DNA of 64,000 nucleotides from an uncultured Mucilaginibacter sp. (lineage in GTDB: Bacteria; Bacteroidota; Bacteroidia; Sphingobacteriales; Sphingobacteriaceae), in assembly GCF_903893715.1 (NCBI RefSeq), contig NZ_CAITNG010000139.1, positions 62,001-126,000 of the forward strand, written 5' to 3'. Positions within the stretch are counted from its first letter, which is position 1. Each line of letters begins with the position of its first letter. A program made the position numbers and the translations under genes. The notes under the pieces are model-generated. The model saw only the letters and a program-made list of their open reading frames with translations, ran no database searches and had not been told where the DNA came from. Positions 19,701-28,174 of this stretch are shown here, in pieces.

Positions 19701-20787
19701 CGTTCTCGCCAAGGTCTAACAAGGCCAATATATCGCGCGAATTGGTGGTGCTGTTGTTACGGTTGGTTATCCACACCTCGATTTTTGTGATGTTGATGTT
19801 GGAGTTGATGATGGGGATATTGGCCAACGCCTTGTCGTAATTATTACGGAAGTACTGCGATAAAAAGTAGTGCTTATTGGCCTCGTAATCCGTAGGCAGC
19901 ATCCTAAAGGTATTTTGCTGCGACTGGTTAGTAATGGTAATATGCTGCGACTGCGATTTTTGTTGGGAAAAAATGCTGGTTACATCCAACTTGCCAAATT
20001 TGAGTTTAGTTTTTATACCAAACAACGACTGCGCACCTTGGATCAGCGTAGTATTGAGGGGCATGCTCACCGTACCGGCTTCAATTTTTTGGATTATCTC
20101 GTCCGGTCGGCCGGTATAGTCTAATTTTACCTGGTTCTCAAACTGGAATTGGGCGTCGGTATTGTAATTAGTATTTATTTTTAGCTTATCGCCGATGCTG
20201 CCGGTCAGGTTCATCTGTATATGCTGGTCGAAATTAAAGTTGGCCTGGGTACGCTGTGAGGTATTGAACAGCGGGTTCTCATTTTTATTCACCTGCCCGG
20301 CAAATATCATTTCAGCTGACCCCTGCGGACGAATATCGATTACGTCGCTGCCAAATATCTGTTGAAAGGTATGGCTCTGCACTTTTATCAGCGGTATAAA
20401 ACCAGGCTGTTGCGATGCATAGGCATAATTATCGGCCAGCTTCTTCCAGTATACTTTTTGGTCCTGATGCTGCATCAGGTCGAGGTATTCGGCTATGGTA
20501 AGGTAACGCTGGGGGCGGTACAGCAGGCCGCCTACTGTTTCGGTTAGTACGTACCGGTTGGTAGTGGCATCATATTGTACGGTTTGTACCAGATTTGGCG
20601 GGTCGGGCTGCAAAAAACCTTGCAGGGCTTTGTAACTGTTCGACTCGTGAATAATAATAGGCTTTTTAACCGACGAAGAATCCCTGTTGAGTATGGAGCC
20701 AACCTGCGCGAATAGCGGAACTGAGCCGAACATCGCAGCAAAAAACACCAGGTTGAAAGCCAGCTTTCGTATACAAAGATTGATCAA
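13744..20787 (-). CDS. sprA: SprA, outer-membrane translocon of the type IX secretion system
   Basis: SprA forms the giant outer-membrane channel through which type IX secretion cargo, and in gliding species adhesins, leave the cell. The 2347-residue size fits SprA of Flavobacterium johnsoniae (about 2400). A signal peptide (about 1-27, ending PLFAQ) is followed by SprA-type domains rich in alternating beta-strand patterns. The C-terminus ends in an aromatic/leucine strand, NFGFSLRLLLQ, as in outer-membrane barrels. The only start giving a signal peptide is TTG at 20787; there is no upstream in-frame ATG. It lies 26 bp behind ruvA in a maeB-ruvA-sprA series. No premature stop occurs over 7 kb, so it is intact. 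Type IX cargo genes are not obvious in this window. Confidence 0.96.
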   Translation of the reverse strand: MINLCIRKLAFNLVFFAAMFGSVPLFAQVGSILNRDSSSVKKPIIIHESNSYKALQGFLQPDPPNLVQTVQYDATTNRYVLTETVGGLLYRPQRYLTIAEYLDLMQHQDQKVYWKKLADNYAYASQQPGFIPLIKVQSHTFQQIFGSDVIDIRPQGSAEMIFAGQVNKNENPLFNTSQRTQANFNFDQHIQMNLTGSIGDKLKINTNYNTDAQFQFENQVKLDYTGRPDEIIQKIEAGTVSMPLNTTLIQGAQSLFGIKTKLKFGKLDVTSIFSQQKSQSQHITITNQSQQNTFRMLPTDYEANKHYFLSQYFRNNYDKALANIPIINSNINITKIEVWITNRNNSTTNSRDILALLDLGENAPYNTTLVHGGGSALPAAFNGAPGTFTQQSNDLLKNLPANARLTNSSDAANYFNSTGATDNFSKLTYARQLTPKEYTLHTQLGYISLNSPLNNDEVLAVAYQYTYNGVQYQVGEFSTDVKVNPNTPQVLYTKLLKGEILKTNLPTWKLMMKNIYSLGAFQVSPNNFNLTITRLDEASGIEKPIMAEGVNTTSKLWLQLAGLDNLNQQQQKQPDGYFDFLEGVTIDSQNGRIIFPELEPFGSDLAAKFAPGEQALVAKYTYQPLYDSTKTIAQQFFPQFNRYVIKGTYTSQSGSEYQLNAINIPQGSVIVTSGSLKLTEGVDFTVDYNAGRVTILNQSLLSSGQPIGIDVENNELFGVQQKSLFGTRLDYHASPTLSLGGTLMHLSEQPITQNIAIGDEPISNTIVGFDVNYNSSSRFLTRMVDKIPFISTKAPSSFSFTGEFAKLMPGHPSALNFAGASGTSYLDDFENTQSIIDIKSAVGWQISGTPQLFPEAQLNDNLAYGYNRALLAFYNIDPIFYNRSDSQAPPFANANVELSNHYTRQVFETEIYPYKQSITGSPLPLPTLDLAYYPMARGPYNYTTTGVNSDGTLQNPQSRWGGMFRRMDVNDFEALNVEYIDYWMLDPFIYKTNSQGGDLYFNLGSISEDILKDGRQSLENGLPVDGNLSTVDTTAWGRVPKIQPVVQSFDNDPNARLLQDVGLDGLGDADEQAFFAPYVQKMKAIVNTKAAAAIAADPSGDDFQYYRGPALDEANAGVLQRYSHYNGTEGNSKTADQSQALLGIQTSASTSLPDAEDVNRDNTMSTADEYFEYKVSIRPQDMVVGKNDIVDKIAVAVKLLNGQTQTVNWYHFRVPIANYQSKVGNIQDFKAIRFIRMYMTNFADTSVLRFGTLQLVRGEWRAFNTENNPLNVIADPSIPNPPLDNSTIDVGVINIEENGTRAPIPYVLPPGINRQPDYNNLASNTQLNEQSLSVTVNNLRNGYSRAAFKTFSNDLRNYKHIQMFIHAEALPAQQLKDNDLSAFIRFGLDYVDNYYEYVIPLKVTQPGTSDPNAIWPTLNNLDIDLSILTDAKIKRNNATLNGKPWPINVPFTYNGVTVMGQPDISRLATIMLGVRNPYRVTGTDKSGMVWFDELRLTDFNETGGWAATGHLSTKLADFANVTISGSKTTAGFGPLNQSVSTQTLTSTQTYDIATSMELGKFFPAKSGLKIPLFFDVSSQVNTPLYDPASPDLKLDDELAQATTKSARDSLLNIQSEAQDVTTRRSFNLTNVHKTKTNPKAPNHLWDIENLSATYAYTEFDHHDFTTQDALQKTYKVALSYVYTSQPKFYTPLEKRIKSNMLALFRDINFSLLPNRLNFNISFDRFYSENTLRNNDPNNFIPIPTSFNKNFTITRVYGIGWNLTKSLQMDIDATNLAVVDEPAGRINGLKQDTLWNNLKKLGRTTDYSHNLNFTYKVPISKIPGFDWVSTTAIYSTRFEWKTAPEFALTDANFDVGNTILNSRTIKLDPKLNLTTLYNKFSFLRKINDPRDSTGWFKKAIINLLTSVKSISATYSRTEGTTLPGYLPGTNFYGADPNYNAPGIGFLLGSQADIRAKALAGGWISTDTLQNQLYVTTLNEVLHFQSSIEPIKDLHIDLLADRTRDFNYQTNFKFLSSTNSFENLSPVTSGDYSISTLSIATAFSKPSGIDNFSKTFQAFLDDRSIISQRLGKANPNSTGVTGGFADGYSASSQDVLVNAFLAAYTGKDANSSSTSIFPNIPIPNWDIRYGGLAHLPFLSEIFDSFDLRHGYRSTYSVNGFNTLQQYQLGPNGSVVSRDVNGDFLPYYQFTQITLFEQFVPLLGVDMRFHNGMTSSIEYRQSRTLSLSLANSQVGETDQSNTVFSFGYHTTKFRFPFGLFNDLQLNNDMNFKMAFSINDNKSIIYRPDVQQAEISSGAKNIAINPSIDYALNKRFTVKLFYDSTITQPYTSQSFNTSFANFGFSLRLLLQ

Positions 20788-20813
20788 AATATTAGTAAAT
20801 ATTGATTCAGTAA

Positions 20814-21398
20814 TTATAAGCTTTTAAGGGCAATTTTTATCAATTGCTCCACTGTTAAATTTTCGTTTGCCGACCGTACGGCCACATCTATTGCCTTTTC
20901 GGCCACATTTTTCACAAAACCAAGCATCACCAATGCCGAAAGTGCCTCATCCTTAGCGGTATGGTTAACCGGCATCGAAATCAGGGTGTCAGGACCGTCT
21001 TTTCGCAACTTGTCTTGTAATTCTAAAATTAGCCGCTGCGCCGATTTAGGCCCGATGCCTTTTATACGCTGTATCATGGGCACATCGCCTTTTAAAATAG
21101 CTGCCTGTATCTCGGCAGGGGTAATAGACGACAGCATCATCCGACCCGTATTAGGCCCGATGCCCGATACCGAAATCAAATGTAAAAACAGGCGGCGTTC
21201 GCCTTCATCGGCAAAGCCATAAAGGGTATGCGCATCTTCTTTTACGTGTTGCCAAATATATAGTTTGCAGTTTTCAGCATCGCCGATATTGGAGTACGTA
21301 TTGAGCGAGATATTGATATGATAGCCCACACCGCCGGCATCAATTACCACATAAGTAGGGCATTTGTATACCAGTTTGCCGTTTATATATGCGTACAT
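20814..21398 (-). CDS. ruvA: Holliday junction branch migration protein RuvA
   Basis: RuvA binds four-way DNA junctions and loads the RuvB motor. The 194-residue protein has the OB-fold domain I (about 1-63, beginning MYAYINGKLVYKCPTYVVID). Tandem helix-hairpin-helix motifs follow (LFLHLISVSGIGPNTGRMML and IQRIKGIGPKSAQRLILEL, about 70-130). After a short linker comes domain III (about 148-194), which contacts RuvB. It sits between maeB and sprA on the minus strand; the sprA start is 26 bp downstream, so cotranscription is likely. ruvB and ruvC are not nearby. Confidence 0.97.
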   Translation of the reverse strand: MYAYINGKLVYKCPTYVVIDAGGVGYHINISLNTYSNIGDAENCKLYIWQHVKEDAHTLYGFADEGERRLFLHLISVSGIGPNTGRMMLSSITPAEIQAAILKGDVPMIQRIKGIGPKSAQRLILELQDKLRKDGPDTLISMPVNHTAKDEALSALVMLGFVKNVAEKAIDVAVRSANENLTVEQLIKIALKSL

Positions 21399-21491
21399 GT
21401 TTGGTTATAAGCTTGGGTATTTTAGTGTGAGGCAATATAGTACATAACACGCATTGCACTAAATTATTGTTCAAAAAATGTTAAATACTGG

Positions 21492-23786
21492 CTATTGCTT
21501 TGCTAAATCCGCTTTTTCCTGCGCATCAACAACGGCAATGGTAACCATGTTCACAATTTCGCGGACCGAACTGCCTAATTGCAATACGTGTACTGATTTT
21601 TTCATGCCCAATAAAATAGGCCCAACGGCCTCTGCGCCACCCAGTTCCTGCAATAGTTTGTAAGCAATGTTACCCGACTCGAGGTTGGGGAAAATCAACG
21701 TATTGGCCGGTTCGCCTTTTAAGGTAGAGAAAGCGTAATTATCGGCCAATAAATCCTGATTAATGGCAAAGTTGGCCTGCATTTCACCGTCTACAATCAT
21801 ATCGGGATATTTTTCGTGCAGTATGCTAACGGCTTCGCGGGTTTTTTCGGGTATGATGCCATCGTTCGAACCAAAGTTGGAATACGACAGAATAGCCACC
21901 CTCGGTTTAATGCTGAACTTGCGTACAGAGCGCTCTATCAGCACGGTAATATCTACCATGTCTTGCGCGCTTGGATTTACATTTACCGTGGTATCGCCAA
22001 AAAACACTGGGCCTTTTTTGGTGATCATCATATACATACCCGCTACCTTGCTTACGCCGGGCTCGGTACCTATAATTTGTAAAGCCGGTTTTACTGTGGG
22101 CACATAGTTTTTGGTGAGGCCCGATATCAGTGCATCGGCATCGCCAAACTGCACCATGCAGGCACCGTAATAGTTACGGTCGCGCATCAGTTTTTTAGCC
22201 TCGAACAAAGTTACCCCCCTGCGTTGACGTTTGTTGAACAAATAGTCCGCATACTTACATGCCTTTTCTGTTTCAACACGCGGGTCAATTATTTCAATGT
22301 CGCCCAATTGCAGGTCATTGTCGTGCATTATTTGTTTGATGCGGTCAACATTGCCCAGCAATATGGGTATGGCTATCCCCTCATCAATTACTATTTGTGC
22401 CGATTTCAGTATCTTATAGTTATCTGCCTCTGCAAACACTACCCGTTTAGGGTTCGATTTTGCCTTGTTGGCTATATTCCTCAGTATTTTGTTCTCAACA
22501 CCCAAACGGCCGTTCAGCTCTTCCGCGTAAGCGTCCCAGTCCGTTATTTGCAGACGGGCTACACCCGTGTCCATTGCCGCTTTGGCTACCGCCATCGATA
22601 CTTCAGTAATCAACCGGTTATCCATCGGCTTGGGGATGATATAATTTCTATCGAAATGCAGGTTTTTGGCATTGTAGGCCAGATTAACCTCTTCGGGCAC
22701 GGTTTTCTTTGCCAGTTCGGCAATGGCATAAACCGCTGCCCTTTTCATCTCTTCGTTAATGGTTGTAGCGCGTACATCCAATGCACCACGGAAAATGTAG
22801 GGGAAACCCAATACATTGTTCACCTGGTTTGGATAGTCGGACCGGCCGGTCGCCATAATAATATCCTGGCGGGCAGCAACAGCAACATCGTAGGCTATCT
22901 CCGGGTCGGGGTTCGCCATGGCGAATACGATAGGGTTCTTGGCCATTACCTTCAACATATCCGCCGTAACCACATTACCCGCCGAGAGACCGATAAATAC
23001 ATCAGCATCCTTCATGGCTTCCAATAAATTATTGGCATCGGTACGGTTGGTGGCAAATGCCATGCGCATATCGTCAAGGTCGGTACGGCTATGGTCTATT
23101 ACACCCTTAATATCAAACATCACCAGGTTTTCGGGTTTTACACCCAAGCTGAGGTACATTTTTGAGCAGGAAACAGCCGCCGCACCCGCGCCGTTCACCA
23201 CCATTTTTATTTTATCGATTTTCTTTTTTTGAAGTTCCAGCGCGTTCAATAATGCTGCCGAAGAGATAATGGCCGTACCATGCTGGTCATCGTGCATTAC
23301 CGGGATGTTCATCTCCGCTTTCAGCCTGCGCTCTATTTCGAAACAGGTGGGTGCAGATATATCCTCCAGGTTGATACCGCCAAAAGTTGGTTCCAATGCC
23401 TTTACAATATTGACGAAAGCATCAACATCGGTAACATTCACCTCCAAATCGAACACGTCGATATCGGCATATATTTTAAACAACAAGCCCTTGCCTTCCA
23501 TTACCGGTTTTCCGGCAGCAGGGCCAATATTGCCCAAGCCCAAAACGGCCGTACCATTACTGATAACTGCTACCAAATTGCCTTTAGCAGTATATTTATA
23601 AACATCGTCAGGGTTTTCGGCTATGCGCAGGCATGGCTCGGCCACACCCGGCGAATAGGCCAACGATAAGTCGCGTTGAGTATTAGTTGGCTTGGTTGGT
23701 ATAACTTGTATTTTACCGGGGCGGCCTTTGCTGTGATATTCAAGGGCGTCCAGTTTACGATTGGTTTTGTTTATCTTCTCGGCCAT
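21492..23786 (-). CDS. maeB: NADP-dependent malic enzyme with C-terminal phosphotransacetylase-like domain
   Basis: MaeB decarboxylates malate to pyruvate, making NADPH for biosynthesis. The 764-residue length matches the MaeB fusion type. The N-terminal malic domain contains YSPGVAEPC near residue 44, the catalytic segment [12 protein letters not shown] near 160 and the nucleotide-binding GAGAAAVSC near 197. From about residue 430 a phosphotransacetylase-like domain follows ([38 protein letters not shown]), which in studied MaeB proteins is regulatory and binds acetyl-CoA rather than catalysing acetyl transfer. It heads the maeB-ruvA-sprA series. A -7 box 7 nt before the ATG suggests a nearly leaderless mRNA. 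Confidence 0.96.
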   Translation of the reverse strand: MAEKINKTNRKLDALEYHSKGRPGKIQVIPTKPTNTQRDLSLAYSPGVAEPCLRIAENPDDVYKYTAKGNLVAVISNGTAVLGLGNIGPAAGKPVMEGKGLLFKIYADIDVFDLEVNVTDVDAFVNIVKALEPTFGGINLEDISAPTCFEIERRLKAEMNIPVMHDDQHGTAIISSAALLNALELQKKKIDKIKMVVNGAGAAAVSCSKMYLSLGVKPENLVMFDIKGVIDHSRTDLDDMRMAFATNRTDANNLLEAMKDADVFIGLSAGNVVTADMLKVMAKNPIVFAMANPDPEIAYDVAVAARQDIIMATGRSDYPNQVNNVLGFPYIFRGALDVRATTINEEMKRAAVYAIAELAKKTVPEEVNLAYNAKNLHFDRNYIIPKPMDNRLITEVSMAVAKAAMDTGVARLQITDWDAYAEELNGRLGVENKILRNIANKAKSNPKRVVFAEADNYKILKSAQIVIDEGIAIPILLGNVDRIKQIMHDNDLQLGDIEIIDPRVETEKACKYADYLFNKRQRRGVTLFEAKKLMRDRNYYGACMVQFGDADALISGLTKNYVPTVKPALQIIGTEPGVSKVAGMYMMITKKGPVFFGDTTVNVNPSAQDMVDITVLIERSVRKFSIKPRVAILSYSNFGSNDGIIPEKTREAVSILHEKYPDMIVDGEMQANFAINQDLLADNYAFSTLKGEPANTLIFPNLESGNIAYKLLQELGGAEAVGPILLGMKKSVHVLQLGSSVREIVNMVTIAVVDAQEKADLAKQ

Positions 23787-23793
23787 AAGGCCA

Positions 23794-23825
23794 CAAAATT
23801 ACAATTCTTTTTGAGCCTGTGTAAA
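23794..23825 (-). promoter_or_regulatory. Candidate maeB promoter
   Basis: Minus strand: TTTA (23825-23822), a 20-nt spacer and TAATTTTG (23801-23794). This is one mismatch from TTTG-N20-TAnnTTTG. If transcription starts 4 nt after the box, the leader before the ATG at 23786 is only about 4 nt. Confidence 0.55.
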
Positions 23826-23853
23826 AAATAAAGGCCCCGCGCAGCAGGGCCTT
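23826..23853 (-). terminator. Intrinsic terminator of the LysM lytic transglycosylase gene
   Basis: AAGGCCC (23831-23837) pairs with GGGCCTT (23847-23853) around a 9-nt loop. On the minus strand the stem is followed by a T-rich run. It lies 24 nt after the transglycosylase stop and partly overlaps the upstream side of the maeB promoter region. Confidence 0.8.
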
Positions 23854-23876
23854 TTAAAATATGCTTTTAAACGTTT

Positions 23877-25277
23877 TTAACCACGATTAATTTTTAGCGT
23901 CATGCCGGGTTGCAGGTGGGTAACTTTGGTTCCGTTCAGCGATTTGATTTTTTCCACAGTAACACCGTCAAATTTTTCAGCTATCTGCGAAAGGGTATCA
24001 CCGCTGCGTACTTTATAAGTGATATAGCTTTTTTCGGCCGGTTTAGCCTTTGCCGAAGCATAATGTTCCGTTTGTGCCGGTTCGGTCAGCCTCAACTCCT
24101 GCCCTGTCGCTACTTTTAGTTTCTTCAGGCGGTTCCAAACTTTAAGGTCCTGCACTTCAACGCCATATTTATCAGCTATCGAGGCTAAGGTTTCACCTTT
24201 CTTTACTTTATGCGTACTCGGGCTTTCATCCGTATGCGATACTTTCTTGAAGCTCGATGGTTCGTTGCTGCTGGCCATTACAGGCTCCAATTGGTTTGGC
24301 GATATGGCACCATTGTTCAACACATCATACAATACCGCAAAATCTTGTTTGCCAATTTGTGGTATCACCAACCTTTTAGGCGAAGCGACAGTGCCATTGA
24401 TAATGCGTTTTTTGTATTGTGGATTCAATATGGTGAGTTGCGCCATATCAATTTTCAGTGCCGACGATATCCCCGCAAGGGAAACAAATTTGTTTACCAT
24501 CACGGTATCTGTATGCAGCGAAACCTCGCAAGCACGAGGCACAATATCGTGTTTGTGGTAATAGTTCATTACGTAAGCCATGGCAATGTATGCGGGTACG
24601 TAATTACGTGTTTCGAGGGGCAAATATGGCCTTATCGACCAAAAATCGCTCGCCCCTGCCAACTGTATAGCGCGGGTAATGTTACCCTTACCGCAATTGT
24701 ATGACGCGATGGCTACCAGCCAATCGCCAAAATCCTGATAAGCATCCTTGATGTAAGCGGCGGCAGCATAACTGGCCTGTATCGGGTCGCGGCGCTCATC
24801 AATATAGTTGTCCATGTTCAAACCATAAAGCTTAGCCGTGGCGAACATAAACTGCCATGGGCCGGTAGCTCCGGAGTGCGAAACAGCATAGGGGTCGAGC
24901 GATGACTCAATGATAGACAGATACTTAATTTCTTCAGGTATACCGGCGTCATGAAAAGCCTTTTCATATATCGGGAAGTAGTATTTTGATAAGCCTATAA
25001 CCTTGGCCATTTCATCCTTACGGTGGGTATAAATATCGATATAGCTTTGAACGTATTCGTTATAGTCAAGCGGTATCTCTTTCCTGATGGAATCTAAGCG
25101 GCGTTTGCTTAGCCCATCCTGGAAACCTGATACAATGGTTACCAACGGTACCAGCGAGGTGTCTTTTTTTATGATGCCTGAATCGGCTTTATTTGTTTTT
25201 GTATGTAGATATGAAGGGAGGGCTTTAACTTGCTGTAGGATAAGCAAAAGGGTGATAAAAGTCCAAAATTTCTTCAT
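23877..25277 (-). CDS. LysM-domain lytic murein transglycosylase (MltD-like)
   Basis: A 466-residue exported enzyme that cleaves peptidoglycan glycan strands to 1,6-anhydro products. A signal peptide covers about 1-20. The SLT catalytic domain (about 95-240) contains the catalytic glutamate in SIIESSLDPYAVS and the family motif GATGPWQFM. Two C-terminal LysM repeats bind peptidoglycan: HKVKKGETLASIADKYGV near 355 and YKVRSGDTLSQIAEKF near 420. This order is the same as in MltD. It is transcribed alone between gatA and maeB, with its own terminator downstream. A second, smaller SLT protein lies at 50443. Confidence 0.93.
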   Translation of the reverse strand: MKKFWTFITLLLILQQVKALPSYLHTKTNKADSGIIKKDTSLVPLVTIVSGFQDGLSKRRLDSIRKEIPLDYNEYVQSYIDIYTHRKDEMAKVIGLSKYYFPIYEKAFHDAGIPEEIKYLSIIESSLDPYAVSHSGATGPWQFMFATAKLYGLNMDNYIDERRDPIQASYAAAAYIKDAYQDFGDWLVAIASYNCGKGNITRAIQLAGASDFWSIRPYLPLETRNYVPAYIAMAYVMNYYHKHDIVPRACEVSLHTDTVMVNKFVSLAGISSALKIDMAQLTILNPQYKKRIINGTVASPKRLVIPQIGKQDFAVLYDVLNNGAISPNQLEPVMASSNEPSSFKKVSHTDESPSTHKVKKGETLASIADKYGVEVQDLKVWNRLKKLKVATGQELRLTEPAQTEHYASAKAKPAEKSYITYKVRSGDTLSQIAEKFDGVTVEKIKSLNGTKVTHLQPGMTLKINRG

Positions 25278-25335
25278 GCGCGTTTATTTTTTAGTGTTCA
25301 ATAAAGCAAGGCTTTAGTCAAAGCGTACTAAGATA

Positions 25336-26769
25336 CTAATTTTTAGAGAGTTCCAAAAAGTATTTGGAAAAAGCGAGCAAACCGGCCTCATCAAAACATT
25401 TGCCCGACAGCTGTAAAGCTGACGGCAAACCGGCAGCGTTATTGCCTAAGGGCAACGAAATAGCAGGTATTCCCGCTAAGGCGGCCTGCACGGTAAATAT
25501 GTCTTCCAGGTACATGACGATAGGATCTTTTATGTTCTCGCCAATGTTAAAGGGCGGTGTAGGTGTTGTTGGCGATAGGATAAAATCGTAATCATGCAGT
25601 ATTTCGAGGGTTTTGTCCCTTATCAATCTTCTTATTTTTTGAGCTTTGGCGTAGTAAGCATCGTAATAGCCCGAGCTCAACACAAAGGTGCCCAGCATAA
25701 TGCGGCGTTTCACTTCTTTGCCAAAACCTTCGGAACGCGATTTTTTATAGGTCGACTCCAAATCGGTGGCATTGGGGCTTCGGTAACCAAAATGTACGCC
25801 ATCATATTTTGCCAGGTTGGATGATGCTTCCGCCATGGTCAAAATATAGTATGTAGGCACTACATAGTCCATGTATTCAAACGATATGGGCTCAACTATG
25901 TGGCCTTCGCTTTTCAGTTTTTCGATGTATTGCAGCAGCACATCTTTTATTTCCTGGTCAACACCGGGGCTGGTTAAGGCTTCTTCAATAAAGGCTATCT
26001 TTTTTTTGCCTTTAAACGCAAGGTCTTTTTGGTACTCCGGCACCGGCCTGTGCGAAATGGTGGCATCGTATTCATCGGCGCCGGCCATTACTTCCAGTAA
26101 AATAGCGGCATCTTCTACCGACCGTGCCAAGGGGCCCACCTGGTCGAACGATGAGGCGTAAGCGATAATGCCATACCTCGATATCCGCCCATAGGTCGGT
26201 CTTAAGCCAATACTCCCGCAAAACGCTGCAGGTTGCCTTACCGAACCGCCTGTATCGGTACCGATAGCTGCATGGCACATCCCTGCCTGCACGGCAACAG
26301 CCGCCCCGCCCGATGAACCACCCGGTACTTTGTTGGTATCCGCATAGTTTTTTACAGGACCATAATGTGAGGTTTCGTTCGAGCCGCCCATGGCAAACTC
26401 GTCGCTGTTGGTACGGCCTATAATAATGGCATCCTCTGCCAGCAAACGTTCGATAATGGTGGATGAATAGATGGAAGTAAATCCTTCCAATATTTTTGAT
26501 GAGGCGCTAACTTTGTGGTCCTTGTAGCAAATATTGTCCTTAATTGCCAAAACCAAACCCGCCAGCTTACCCGCTTTGCCGCTCTTTATTTTATCGTCGA
26601 GTGCTTTGGCACATCCCAAAGCTTCCTGATCAAAAACTTCAAGAAAGGCGTTTAAATGACTGTGCAGCTTTATTTGCGACAAATATTCTTCAACCAGCTT
26701 CACAACCGATGTTTTTCCTTGTTGAAGGTCGGCCTGTATGTCCGACAAATTAGTGTACAGTTCCGTCAT
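25336..26769 (-). CDS. gatA: Glutamyl-tRNA(Gln) amidotransferase subunit A
   Basis: GatA is the amidase subunit of GatCAB, which converts Glu-tRNA(Gln), and in some species Asp-tRNA(Asn), to the amidated form using glutamine. The 477-residue protein has the amidase signature with the Ser-cisSer-Lys triad: lysine in LVLAIKDNI near residue 77, then GGSSGGAAVAV and GTDTGGSVRQPA near 150-180. gatB and gatC are not adjacent, which is common in Bacteroidota. The reading frame starts at ATG 26769, preceded by AT-rich DNA with a TATATTTG box at 26845-26838 (minus strand). Confidence 0.96.
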   Translation of the reverse strand: MTELYTNLSDIQADLQQGKTSVVKLVEEYLSQIKLHSHLNAFLEVFDQEALGCAKALDDKIKSGKAGKLAGLVLAIKDNICYKDHKVSASSKILEGFTSIYSSTIIERLLAEDAIIIGRTNSDEFAMGGSNETSHYGPVKNYADTNKVPGGSSGGAAVAVQAGMCHAAIGTDTGGSVRQPAAFCGSIGLRPTYGRISRYGIIAYASSFDQVGPLARSVEDAAILLEVMAGADEYDATISHRPVPEYQKDLAFKGKKKIAFIEEALTSPGVDQEIKDVLLQYIEKLKSEGHIVEPISFEYMDYVVPTYYILTMAEASSNLAKYDGVHFGYRSPNATDLESTYKKSRSEGFGKEVKRRIMLGTFVLSSGYYDAYYAKAQKIRRLIRDKTLEILHDYDFILSPTTPTPPFNIGENIKDPIVMYLEDIFTVQAALAGIPAISLPLGNNAAGLPSALQLSGKCFDEAGLLAFSKYFLELSKN

Positions 26770-26824
26770 TTGCAGCGAAAATAAATAAATTGATTAAAGC
26801 ATGGCGGAAATCAATAATTAACAA

Positions 26825-26853
26825 ACAAAAAATCCTACAAATATAATAGGATT
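26825..26853 (-). terminator. Terminator of the EnvC operon, with gatA promoter box in its loop
   Basis: AATCCTA (26831-26837) pairs with TAGGATT (26847-26853), loop of 9 nt. The minus strand then reads six T, G, TTT. The loop and inner stem contain TATATTTG on the minus strand (26845-26838), a match to the -7 element TAnnTTTG for gatA, about 65 nt upstream of its start. Terminator and promoter would thus overlap. Confidence 0.65.
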
Positions 26854-26887
26854 AGTATAAATTACTTGGTGTTACTTTACTTTTATA

Positions 26888-28165
26888 TCAATTTTGTGCA
26901 AGCCAGCCCGCGGGATCCATATATTCTTCGCCTTTCAGCACTTGAAATTCTATTTCTGTTTCGCCTGTTGCAGGGTCGGGTGCAGCCACACCGATGCTTT
27001 GTTTGGTGTTCACTTTTTGCCCTTTTGATACCGATACTGATTTTAGATTTGAGTAGGCCGTAAAATACCCCCCATGCCTTATCACCACGGTGTAGGTACC
27101 GCTAACATCTTGTACAATCAATACCACACCTTCAAAAACTGCCCTAACCTGCGCGTTCTCATTGGTTTTGATGCTCACGCCCTGATTTTCGTCGCGAATG
27201 CCATTTATAATTACGGTACCAAAACCATGCAGGAACATACCGTTTGCAACAGGCCACGGCAAACGGCCGCGGTTGCCCAAAAAGTCGCTCGATAGTTTCG
27301 CGGCCTCCGGCGTTGCATTTAAAGCCTCATTAATTGTCCTTGCCGGTTTCCTAACAGCCGATACCGTCGACTTGATATTATCTTTCGCAGCGGCTTTTTC
27401 GTCGGCGGCAGCCTTGGCAGCAGCGCGACGGTTCTCTTCTTCTATTTCCCTGCGGATTGCATCCTGTATCGCCCTGTTGATGCGTGCCAACTGGCGTTGC
27501 GCCGTGGCTGTTTGCTCTTTTAACTGCTTTTGGTGCTGCGAAAGGTCTATCACCTTATTGGCCTGCTCCTTTTTAGCCTGCCCCAACGCGACTGCTTCCT
27601 TTTCCTGCTCAGCCAACAAATCGCTTTTCTCTTTTTTATGCTTGTCTAACTGTACAATTTTTACACCCAGGTCTTTTTCAGTGCCGGTGATATACTCGGC
27701 CTGACGCACCCTGTACGAACCAATTTGTTGCAGGTATTTAAGGCGTTTATAGGCCAGATTAAAATCTTTAGATGTGAAAATGAACATCAGCTTATTGTAT
27801 GCGCTTTGGTTACGAAAAGCGAACAATACCATGGCCGCGTATTGTTTTTTGAGCTCCGCCAATTGCGACTGCAGGCTATGTACCTCGTTGGTATTATCGG
27901 TAATTTGGCTGTCCAGCTGGCGTATGTCCGAGTCGATATTCTTTATCTTTTTCTCCAGAACTTCAATCTTCTCTTTAATAAGGTTAAGCTGTAACAGGGT
28001 CGATTTTTTGTTATTGGATGTTACTTCAAGTTCGTGGTTAAGCCTTTGCAGTTCCTGGTTCAGGTTATCACGTTGCTTTTTTAGCTCGTCGCTGCTTTGC
28101 GCAAACGCCCTGGTGGCGCCCATAACGATCATAAAAAACAGGAGTGCTTTAAAAAACTTCATCAA
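26888..28165 (-). CDS. envC: EnvC-like murein hydrolase activator
   Basis: A 425-residue exported protein with a signal peptide ending near AFAQS. A long coiled coil (about 23-255, rich in Glu, Lys, Gln and Leu) is followed by a C-terminal LytM/M23-like domain (about 305-420). The zinc-binding residues of active M23 peptidases are missing: the usual H-x-G-x-D position reads NQGVSIK and the usual H-x-H region reads TEIEFQV. This matches EnvC, which has no hydrolase activity and activates amidases at the division septum. It is the last gene of a packed minus-strand run, 9 bp after the DUF4292 gene, with a terminator behind it. Confidence 0.9.
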   Translation of the reverse strand: MMKFFKALLFFMIVMGATRAFAQSSDELKKQRDNLNQELQRLNHELEVTSNNKKSTLLQLNLIKEKIEVLEKKIKNIDSDIRQLDSQITDNTNEVHSLQSQLAELKKQYAAMVLFAFRNQSAYNKLMFIFTSKDFNLAYKRLKYLQQIGSYRVRQAEYITGTEKDLGVKIVQLDKHKKEKSDLLAEQEKEAVALGQAKKEQANKVIDLSQHQKQLKEQTATAQRQLARINRAIQDAIRREIEEENRRAAAKAAADEKAAAKDNIKSTVSAVRKPARTINEALNATPEAAKLSSDFLGNRGRLPWPVANGMFLHGFGTVIINGIRDENQGVSIKTNENAQVRAVFEGVVLIVQDVSGTYTVVIRHGGYFTAYSNLKSVSVSKGQKVNTKQSIGVAAPDPATGETEIEFQVLKGEEYMDPAGWLAQN

Positions 28166-28174
28166 GCAAATATA

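Noticed and set aside
22224..23027. 267-codon open frame on the plus strand opposite maeB
   Set aside because: It lies wholly antisense to an intact malic enzyme gene, has no recognisable domain, is rich in Cys, His, Phe and Tyr as expected of a shadow frame, and lacks a promoter.
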